Shown piece after piece: positions 49,367 to 61,300 of a stretch of DNA of 64,000 nt. Position 1 is the stretch's first letter; each line of letters starts with the position of its first letter. This DNA is from Chaunax sp. Z400. Taxonomy: Eukaryota; Chordata; Actinopteri; Lophiiformes; Chaunacidae. The notes beneath the pieces are model-generated. The model worked only from the letters and a program-made list of their open reading frames with translations. It was not told where the DNA came from and searched no databases. Where the stretch lies: assembly GCA_037577475.1 (NCBI GenBank), contig JBAGJB010000234.1, positions 694,501 to 758,500 of the forward strand. The letters run 5' to 3'. Made by a program: the position numbers and the translations under genes.

Positions 49367-52300
49367 CGAGTCTCTACGACCTTCCGTTCCCGAGATACAG
49401 ACATTCAAAATACGCCCCTACTGGACATGTCATATCTCGGGAAAGGAAGGTCGCACAGACTCGGGACAAAGACTGGTGTTCTCAGAGACCACATAAACCC
49501 CTAGACGGACGTTGGTCCCGAGTCTCTACGACCTTCCGTTTCCGAGATACACACATTCACTATAGGCGAACCAAACCCCATTCACTTCAATGGGAAAATG
49601 AACTTGAGTATAACTCGGGAACGGAAGGTCGTAGAGACTCGGGACCCTGATCCGTCGGACATAATTCGTGGTCTCTGAACACGCCAGACTTCTCCCCGAG
49701 TCTCTACGACCTTCCGTTCCCGAGATACAAACATTCCAAAAATCACCAAAAATACATGTCATATCTCGGGAAACGTAAGTCGTAGGGACTCGGTTTACCT
49801 GCTGGCGTTCTTGGAGACCCCATAAAACCATTGAAAGAGCTTATCCCCGAGTCTCTACGACCTTCCGTTCAAAAGTTACCAACCCGGGTAGGGCCCCGAT
49901 TGAGTTTTTATCCCCTTAACCTAACCTAACCCTAACCCTAACCCCTAACCCACACTTGTCCGCGAGTCTCTACGACCTTCCGTTCCTGAGATACAGACAT
50001 TCAAAATACGCCCCTACTGGACATGTCATATCTCGGGAAAGGAAGGTCGCACAGACTCGGGACAAAGACTGGTGTTCTCAGAGACCACATAAACCCCTAG
50101 ACGGACGTTGGTCCCGAGTCTCTACGACCTTCCGTTTCCGAGATACACACATTCAATATAGGCGAACCAAAGCCCATTCACTTCAATGGGAAAATAAACT
50201 TGAGTATAACTCGGGAACGGAAGGTCGTAGAGACTTGGGACCCTGATCCGTCGGACATAATTCGTGGTCTCTGAACACGCCAGACTTCTCCCCGAGTCTC
50301 TACGACCTTCTGTTCCCGAGATACAAACATTCCAAAAATCACCAAAAATACATGTCATATCTCGGGAACCGTAAGTCGTAGGGACTCGGTTTACCTGCTG
50401 GCGTTCTTGGAGACCCCATAAAACCATTGAAAGAGCTTATCCCCGAGTCTCTACGACCTTCCGTTCAAAAGTTACCAACCCGGGTAGGGCCCCGATTGAG
50501 TTTTTATCCCCTTAAACTAACCTAACCCTAACCCTAACCCCTAACCCACACTTGTCCGCGAGTCTCTACGACCTTCCGTTCCCGAGATACAGACATTCAA
50601 AATACGCCCCTACTGGACATGTCATATCTCGGGAAAGGAAGGTCGCACAGACTCGGGACAAAGACTGGTGTTCTCAGAGACCACATAAACCCCTAGACGG
50701 ACGTTGGTCCCGAGTCTCTACGACCTTCCGTTTCCGAGATACACACATTCACTATAGGCGAACCAAACCCCATTCACTTCAATGGGAAAATGAACTTGAG
50801 TATAACTCGGGAACGGAAGGTCGTAGAGACTCGGGACCCTGATCCGTCGGACATAATTCGTGGTCTCTGAACACGCCAGACTTCTCCCCGAGTCTCTACG
50901 ACCTTCCGTTCCCGAGATACAAACATTCCAAAAATCACCAAAAATACATGTCATATCTCGGGAAACGTAAGTCGTAGGGACTCGGTTTACCTGCTGGCGT
51001 TCTTGGAGACCCCATAAAACCATTGAAAGAGCTTATCCCCGAGTCTCTACGACCTTCCGTTCAAAAGTTACCAACCCGGGTAGGGCCCCGATTGAGTTTT
51101 TATCCCCTTAACCTAACGTAACCCTAACCCTAACCCCTAACCCACACTTGTCCGCGAGTCTCTACGACCTTCCGTTCCCGAGATACAGACATTCAAAATA
51201 CGCCCCTACTGGACATGTCATATCTCGGGAAAGGAAGGTCGCACAGACTCGGGACAAAGACTGGTGTTCTCAGAGACCACATAAACCCCTAGACGGACGT
51301 TGGTCCCGAGTCTCTACGACCTTCCGTTTCCGAGATACACACATTCACTATAGGCGAACCAAAGCCCATTCACTTCAATGGGAAAATAAACTTGAGTATA
51401 ACTCGGGAACGGAAGGTCGTAGAGACTCGGGACCCTGATCCGTCGGACATAATTCGTGGTCTCTGAACACGCCAGACTTCTCCCCGAGTCTCTACGACCT
51501 TCCGTTCCCGAGATACAGACATTCAAAATACGCCCCTACTGGACATGTCATATCTCGGGAAAGGAAGGTCGCACAGACTCGGGACAAAGACTGGTGTTCT
51601 CAGAGACCACATAAACCCCTAGACGGACGTTGGTCCCGAGTCTCTACGACCTTCCGTTCCCGAGATACAAACATTCCAAAAATCACCAAAAATACATGTC
51701 ATATCTCGGGAACCGTAAGTCGTAGGGACTCGGTTTACCTGCTGGCGTTCTTGGAGACCCCATAAAACCATTGAAAGAGCTTATCCCCGAGTCTCTACGA
51801 CCTTCCGTTCAAAAGTTACCAACCCGGGTAGGGCCCCGATTGAGTTTTTATCCCCTTAACCTAACCCTAACCCTAACCCTAACCCCTAACCCACACTTGT
51901 CTGCGAGTCTCTACGACCTTCCGTTCCCGAGATACAGACATTCAAAATACACCCCTACTGGACATGTCATATCTCGGGAAAGGAAGGTCGCACAGACTCG
52001 GGACAAAGACTGGTGTTCTCAGAGACCACATAAACCCCTAGAAGGACGTTGGTCCCGAGTCTCTACGACCTTCCGTTTCAGAGATACACACATTCACTAT
52101 AGGCGAACCAAACCCCATTCACTTCAATGGGAAGATTAACTTGAGTATAACTCGGGAACGGAAGGTCGTAGAGACTCGGGATCCTGATCCGTCGGACATA
52201 ATTCGTGGTCTCTGAACACGCCAGACTTCTCCCCGAGTCTCTACGACCTTCCGTTCCCGAGATACAAACATTCCAAAAATCACCAAAAATACATGTCATA

Positions 52301-55300
52301 TCTCGGGAACCGTAAGTCGTAGAGACTCGGTTTACCTGCTGGCGTTCTTGGAGACCCCATAAAACCATTGAAAGAGCTTATCCCCGAGTCTCTACGACCT
52401 TCCGTTCCCGAGATACAGACATTCAAAATACGCCCCTACTGGACATGTCATATCTCGGGAAAGGAAGGTCGCACAGACTCGGGACAAAGACTGGTGTTCT
52501 CAGAGACCACATAAACCCCTAGACGGACGTTGGTCCCGAGTCTCTACGACCTTCCGTTCCCGAGGTACAAACATTCCAAAAATCACCAAAAATACATGTC
52601 ATATCTCGGGAACCGTAAGTCGTAGAGACTCGGTTTACCTGCTGGCGTTCTTGGAGACCCCATAAAACCATTGAAAGAGCTTATCCCCGAGTCTCTACGA
52701 CCTTCCGTTCCCGAGATACAGACATTCAAAATACGCCCCTACTGGACATGTCATATCTCGGGAAAGGAAGGTCGCACAGACTCGGGACAAAGACTGGTGT
52801 TCTCAGAGACCACATAAACCCCTAGACGGACGTTGGTCCCGAGTCTCTACGACCTTCCGTTTCCGAGATACACACATTCACTATAGGCGAACCAAAGCCC
52901 ATTCACTTCAATGGGAAAATAAACTTGAGTATAACTCGGGAACGGAAGGTCGTAGAGACTCTGGACCCTGATCCGTCGGACATAATTCGTGGTCTCTGAA
53001 CACGCCAGACTTCTCCCCGAGTCTCTACGACCTTCCGTTCCCGAGATACAGACATTCAAAATACGCCCCTACTGGACATGTCATATCTCGGGAAAGGAAG
53101 GTCGCACAGACTCGGGACAAAGACTGGTGTTCTCAGAGACCACATAAACCCCTAGACGGACGTTGGTCCCGAGTCTCTACGACCTTCCGTTCCCGAGATA
53201 CAAACATTCCAAAAATCACCAAAAATACATGTCATATCTCGGGAAACGTAAGTCGTAGGGACTCGGTTTACCTGCTGGCGTTCTTGGAGACCCCATAAAA
53301 CCATTGAAAGAGCTTATCCCCGAGTCTCTACGACCTTCCGTTCAAAAGTTACCAACCCGGGTAGGGCCCCGATTGAGTTTTTATCCCCTTAAACTAACCT
53401 AACCCTAACCCTAACCCCTAACCCACACTTGTCCGCGAGTCTCTACGACCTTCCGTTCCCGAGATACAGACATTCAAAATACGCCCCTACTGGACATGTC
53501 ATATCTCGGGAAAGGAAGGTCGCACAGACTCGGGACAAAGACTGGTGTTCTCAGAGACCACATAAACCCCTAGACGGACGTTGGTCCCGAGTCTCTACGA
53601 CCTTCCGTTTCCGAGATACACACATTCACTATAGGCGAACCAAACCCCATTCACTTCAATGGGAAAATGAACTTGAGTATAACTCGGGAACGGAAGGTCG
53701 TAGAGACTCGGGACCCTGATCCGTCGGACATAATTCGTGGTCTCTGAACACGCCAGACTTCTCCCCGAGTCTCTACGACCTTCCGTTCCCGAGATACAAA
53801 CATTCCAAAAATCACCAAAAATACATGTCATATCTCGGGAAACGTAAGTCGTAGGGACTCGGTTTACCTGCTGGCGTTCTTGGAGACCCCATAAAACCAT
53901 TGAAAGAGCTTATCCCCGAGTCTCTACGACCTTCCGTTCAAAAGTTACCAACCCGGGTAGGGCCCCGATTGAGTTTTTATCCCCTTAACCTAACCTAACC
54001 CTAACCCTAACCCCTAACCCACACTTGTCCGCGAGTCTCTACGACCTTCCGTTCCCGAGATACAGACATTCAAAATACGCCCCTACTGGACATGTCATAT
54101 CTCGGGAAAGGAAGGTCGCACAGACTCGGGACAAAGACTGGTGTTCTCAGAGACCACATAAACCCCTAGACGGACGTTGGTCCCGAGTCTCTACGACCTT
54201 CCGTTCCCGAGGTACAAACATTCCAAAAATCACCAAAAATACATGTCATATCTCGGGAACCGTAAGTCGTAGAGACTCGGTTTACCTGCTGGCGTTCTTG
54301 GAGACCCCATAAAACCATTGAAAGAGCTTATCCCCGAGTCTCTACGACCTTCCGTTCCCGAGATACAGACATTCAAAATACGCCCCTACTGGACATGTCA
54401 TATCTCGGGAAAGGAAGGTCGCACAGACTCGGGACAAAGACTGGTGTTCTCAGAGACCACATAAACCCCTAGACGGACGTTGGTCCCGAGTCTCTACGAC
54501 CTTCCGTTTCCGAGATACACACATTCACTATAGGCGAACCAAAGCCCATTCACTTCAATGGGAAAATAAACTTGAGTATAACTCGGGAACGGAAGGTCGT
54601 AGAGACTCTGGACCCTGATCCGTCGGACATAATTCGTGGTCTCTGAACACGCCAGACTTCTCCCCGAGTCTCTACGACCTTCCGTTCCCGAGATACAGAC
54701 ATTCAAAATACGCCCCTACTGGACATGTCATATCTCGGGAAAGGAAGGTCGCACAGACTCGGGACAAAGACTGGTGTTCTCAGAGACCACATAAACCCCT
54801 AGACGGACGTTGGTCCCGAGTCTCTACGACCTTCCGTTCCCGAGATACAAACATTCCAAAAATCACCAAAAATACATGTCATATCTCGGGAAACGTAAGT
54901 CGTAGGGACTCGGTTTACCTGCTGGCGTTCTTGGAGACCCCATAAAACCATTGAAAGAGCTTATCCCCGAGTCTCTACGACCTTCCGTTCAAAAGTTACC
55001 AACCCGGGTAGGGCCCCGATTGAGTTTTTATCCCCTTAAACTAACCTAACCCTAACCCTAACCCCTAACCCACACTTGTCCGCGAGTCTCTACGACCTTC
55101 CGTTCCCGAGATACAGACATTCAAAATACGCCCCTACTGGACATGTCATATCTCGGGAAAGGAAGGTCGCACAGACTCGGGACAAAGACTGGTGTTCTCA
55201 GAGACCACATAAACCCCTAGACGGACGTTGGTCCCGAGTCTCTACGACCTTCCGTTTCCGAGATACACACATTCACTATAGGCGAACCAAACCCCATTCA

Positions 55301-58300
55301 CTTCAATGGGAAAATGAACTTGAGTATAACTCGGGAACGGAAGGTCGTAGAGACTCGGGACCCTGATCCGTCGGACATAATTCGTGGTCTCTGAACACGC
55401 CAGACTTCTCCCCGAGTCTCTACGACCTTCCGTTCCCGAGATACAAACATTCCAAAAATCACCAAAAATACATGTCATATCTCGGGAAACGTAAGTCGTA
55501 GGGACTCGGTTTACCTGCTGGCGTTCTTGGAGACCCCATAAAACCATTGAAAGAGCTTATCCCCGAGTCTCTACGACCTTCCGTTCAAAAGTTACCAACC
55601 CGGGTAGGGCCCCGATTGAGTTTTTATCCCCTTAACCTAACCTAACCCTAACCCTAACCCCTAACCCACACTTGTCCGCGAGTCTCTACGACCTTCCGTT
55701 CCCGAGATACAGACATTCAAAATACGCCCCTACTGGACATGTCATATCTCGGGAAAGGAAGGTCGCACAGACTCGGGACAAAGACTGGTGTTCTCAGAGA
55801 CCACATAAACCCCTAGACGGACGTTGGTCCCGAGTCTCTACGACCTTCCGTTTCCGAGATACACACATTCACCATAGGCGAACCAAAGCCCATTCACTTC
55901 AATGGGAAAATAAACTTGAGTATAACTCGGGAACGGAAGGTCGTAGAGACTCGGGACCCTGATCCGTCGGACATAATTCGTGGTCTCTGAACACGCCAGA
56001 CTTCTCCCCGAGTCTCTACGACCTTCCGTTCCCGAGATACAGACATTCAAAATACGCCCCTACTGGACATGTCATATCTCGGGAAAGGAAGGTCGCACAG
56101 ACTCGGGACAAAGACTGGTGTTCTCAGAGACCACATAAACCCCTAGACGGACGTTGGTCCCGAGTCTCTACGACCTTCCGTTCCCGAGATACAAACATTC
56201 CAAAAATCACCAAAAATACATGTCATATCTCGGGAACCGTAAGTCGTAGGGACTCGGTTTACCTGCTGGCGTTCTTGGAGACCCCATAAAACCATTGAAA
56301 GAGCTTATCCCCGAGTCTCTACGACCTTCCGTTCAAAAGTTACCAACCCGGGTAGGGCCCCGATTGAGTTTTTATCCCCTTAAACTAACCTAACCCTAAC
56401 CCTAACCCCTAACCCACACTTGTCCGCGAGTCTCTACGACCTTCCGTTCCCGAGATACAGACATTCAAAATACGCCCCTACTGGACATGTCATATCTCGG
56501 GAAAGGAAGGTCGCACAGACTCGGGACAAAGACTGGTGTTCTCAGAGACCACATAAACCCCTAGACGGACGTTGGTCCCGAGTCTCTACGACCTTCCGTT
56601 TCCGAGATACACACATTCACTATAGGCGAACCAAACCCCATTCACTTCAATGGGAAAATGAACTTGAGTATAACTCGGGAACGGAAGGTCGTAGAGACTC
56701 GGGACCCTGATCCTTCGGACATAATTCGTGGTCTCTGAACACGCCAGACTTCTCCCCGAGTCTCTACGACCTTCCGTTCCCGAGATACAAACATTCCAAA
56801 AATCACCAAAAATACATGTCATATCTCGGGAAACGTAAGTCGTAGGGACTCGGTTTACCTGCTGGCGTTCTTGGAGACCCCATAAAACCATTGAAAGAGC
56901 TTATCCCCGAGTCTCTACGACCTTCCGTTCAAAAGTTACCAACCCGGGTAGGGCCCCGATTGAGTTTTTATCCCCTTAACCTAACCCTAACCCTAACCCT
57001 AACCCCTAACCCACACTTGTCCGCGAGTCTCTACGACCTTCCGTTCCCGAGATACAGACATTCAAAATACGCCCCTACTGGACATGTCATATCTCGGGAA
57101 AGGAAGGTCGCACAGACTCGGGACAAAGACTGGTGTTCTCAGAGACCACATAAACCCCTAGAAGGACGTTGGTCCCGAGTCTCTACGACCTTCCGTTTCA
57201 GAGATACACACATTCACTATAGGCGAACCAAAGCCCATTCACTTCAATGGGAAAATTAACTTGAGTATAACTCGGGAACGGAAGGTCGTAGAGACTCGGG
57301 ACCCTGATCCGTCGGACATAATTCGTGGTCTCTGAACACGCCAGACTTCTCCCCGAGTCTCTACAACCTTCCGTTCCCGAGATACAAACATTCCAAAAAT
57401 CACCAAAAATACATGTCATATCTCGGGAACCGTAAGTCGTAGGGACTCGGTTTACCTGCTGGCGTTCTTGGAGACCCCATAAAACCATTGAAAGAGCTTA
57501 TCCCCGAGTCTCTACGACCTTCCGTTCAAAAGTTACCAACCCGGGTAGGGCCCCAATTGAGTTTTTATCCCCTTAACCTAACCTAACCCTAACCCTAACC
57601 CCTAACCCACACTTGTCCGCGAGTCTCTACGACCTTCCGTTCCCGAGATACAGACATTCAAAATACGCCCCTACTGGACATGTCATATCTCGGGAAAGGA
57701 AGGTCGCACAGACTCGGGACAAAGACTGGTGTTCTCAGAGACCACATAAACCCCTAGACGGACGTTGGTCCCGAGTCTCTACGACCTTCCGTTTCCGAGA
57801 TACACACATTCACTACAGGCGAACCAAAGCCCATTCACTTCAATGGGAAAATAAACTTGAGTATAACTCGGGAACGGAAGGCCGTAGAGACTCGGGACCC
57901 TGATCCGTCGGACATAATTCGTGGTCTCTGAACACGTCAGACTTCTCCCCGAGTCTCTACGACCTTCCGTTCCCGAGATACAGACATTCAAAATACGCCC
58001 CTACTGGACATGTCATATCTCGGGAAAGGAAGGTCGCACAGACTCGGGACAAAGACTGGTGTTCTCAGAGACCACATAAACCCCTAGAAGGACGTTGGTC
58101 CCGAGTCTCTACGACCTTCCGTTTCAGAGATACACACATTCACTATAGGCGAACCAAACCCCATTCACTTCAATGGGAAAATTAACTTGAGTATAACTCG
58201 GGAACGGAAGGTCGTAGAGACTCGGGACCCTGATCCGTCGGACATAATTCGTGGTCTCTGAACACGCCAGACTTCTCCCGGAGTCTCTACGACCTTCCGT

Positions 58301-61300
58301 TCCCGAGATACAAACATTCCAAAAATCACCAAAAATACATGTCATATCTCGGGAACCGTAAGTCGTAGAGACTCGGTTTACCTGCTGGCGTTCTTGGAGA
58401 CCCCATAAAACCATTGAAAGAGCTTATCCCCGAGTCTCTACGACCTTCCGTTCCCGAGATAGAGACATTCAAAATACGCCCCTACTGGACATGTCATATC
58501 TCGGGAAAGGAAGGTCGCACAGACTCGGGACAAAGACTGGTGTTCTCAGAGACCACATAAACCCCTAGACGGACGTTGGTCCCGAGTCTCTACGACCTTC
58601 CGTTTCCGAGATACACACATTCACCATAGGCGAACCAAAGCCCATTCACTTCAATGGGAAAATAAACTTGAGTATAACTCGGGAACGGAAGGTCGTAGAG
58701 ACTCGGGACCCTGATCCGTCGGACATAATTCGTGGTCTCTGAACACGCCAGACTTCTCCCCGAGTCTCTACGACCTTCCGTTCCCGAGATACAGACATTC
58801 AAAATACGCCCCTACTGGACATGTCATATCTCGGGAAAGGAAGGTCGCACAGACTCGGGACAAAGACTGGTGTTCTCAGAGACCACATAAACCCCTAGAC
58901 GGACGTTGGTCCCGAGTCTCTACGACCTTCCGTTCCCGAGATACAAACATTCCAAAAATCACCAAAAATACATGTCATATCTCGGGAACCGTAAGTCGTA
59001 GGGACTCGGTTTACCTGCTGGCGTTCTTGGAGACCCCATAAAACCATTGAAAGAGCTTATCCCCGAGTCTCTACGACCTTCCGTTCAAAAGTTACCAACC
59101 CGGGTAGGGCCCCGATTGAGTTTTTATCCCCTTAAACTAACCTAACCCTAACCCTAACCCCTAACCCACACTTGTCCGCGAGTCTCTACGACCTTCCGTT
59201 CCCGAGATACAGACATTCAAAATACGCCCCTACTGGACATGTCATATCTCGGGAAAGGAAGGTCGCACAGACTCGGGACAAAGACTGGTGTTCTCAGAGA
59301 CCACATAAACCCCTAGACGGACGTTGGTCCCGAGTCTCTACGACCTTCCGTTTCCGAGATACACACATTCACTATAGGCGAACCAAACCCCATTCACTTC
59401 AATGGGAAAATGAACTTGAGTATAACTCGGGAACGGAAGGTCGTAGAGACTCGGGACCCTGATCCGTCGGACATAATTCGTGGTCTCTGAACACGCCAGA
59501 CTTCTCCCCGAGTCTCTACGACCTTCCGTTCCCGAGATACAAACATTCCAAAAATCACCAAAAATACATGTCATATCTCGGGAAACGTAAGTCGTAGGGA
59601 CTCGGTTTACCTGCTGGCGTTCTTGGAGACCCCATAAAACCATTGAAAGAGCTTATCCCCGAGTCTCTACGACCTTCCGTTCAAAAGTTACCAACCCGGG
59701 TAGGGCCCCGATTGAGTTTTTATCCCCTTAACCTAACCTAACCCTAACCCTAACCCCTAACCCACACTTGTCCGCGAGTCTCTACGACCTTCCGTTCCCG
59801 AGATACAGACATTCAAAATACGCCCCTACTGGACATGTCATATCTCGGGAAAGGAAGGTCGCACAGACTCGGGACAAAGACTGGTGTTCTCAGAGACCAC
59901 ATAAACCCCTAGACGGACGTTGGTCCCGAGTCTCTACGACCTTCCGTTTCCGAGATACACACATTCACCATAGGCGAACCAAAGCCCATTCACTTCAATG
60001 GGAAAATAAACTTGAGTATAACTCGGGAACGGAAGGTCGTAGAGACTCGGGACCCTGATCCGTCGGACATAATTCGTGGTCTCTGAACACGCCAGACTTC
60101 TCCCCGAGTCTCTACGACCTTCCGTTCCCGAGATACAGACATTCAAAATACGCCCCTACTGGACATGTCATATCTCGGGAAAGGAAGGTCGCACAGACTC
60201 GGGACAAAGACTGGTGTTCTCAGAGACCACATAAACCCCTAGACGGACGTTGGTCCCGAGTCTCTACGACCTTCCGTTCCCGAGATACAAACATTCCAAA
60301 AATCACCAAAAATACATGTCATATCTCGGGAACCGTAAGTCGTAGGGACTCGGTTTACCTGCTGGCGTTCTTGGAGACCCCATAAAACCATTGAAAGAGC
60401 TTATCCCCGAGTCTCTACGACCTTCCGTTCAAAAGTTACCAACCCGGGTAGGGCCCCGATTGAGTTTTTATCCCCTTAAACTAACCTAACCCTAACCCTA
60501 ACCCCTAACCCACACTTGTCCGCGAGTCTCTACGACCTTCCGTTCCCGAGATACAGACATTCAAAATACGCCCCTACTGGACATGTCATATCTCGGGAAA
60601 GGAAGGTCGCACAGACTCGGGACAAAGACTGGTGTTCTCAGAGACCACATAAACCCCTAGACGGACGTTGGTCCCGAGTCTCTACGACCTTCCGTTTCCG
60701 AGATACACACATTCACTATAGGCGAACCAAACCCCATTCACTTCAATGGGAAAATGAACTTGAGTATAACTCGGGAACGGAAGGTCGTAGAGACTCGGGA
60801 CCCTGATCCGTCGGACATAATTCGTGGTCTCTGAACACGCCAGACTTCTCCCCGAGTCTCTACGACCTTCCGTTCCCGAGATACAAACATTCCAAAAATC
60901 ACCAAAAATACATGTCATATCTCGGGAAACATAAGTCGTAGGGACTCGGTTTACCTGCTGGCGTTCTTGGAGACCCCATAAAACCATTGAAAGAGCTTAT
61001 CCCCGAGTCTCTACGACCTTCCGTTCAAAAGTTACCAACCCGGGTAGGGCCCCGATTGAGTTTTTATCCCCTTAACCTAACCTAACCCTAACCCTAACCC
61101 CTAACCCACACTTGTCCGCGAGTCTCTACGACCTTCCGTTCCCGAGATACAGACATTCAAAATACGCCCCTACTGGACATGTCATATCTCGGGAAAGGAA
61201 GGTCGCACAGACTCGGGACAAAGACTGGTGTTCTCAGAGACCACATAAACCCCTAGACGGACGTTGGTCCCGAGTCTCTACGACCTTCCGTTTCCGAGAT

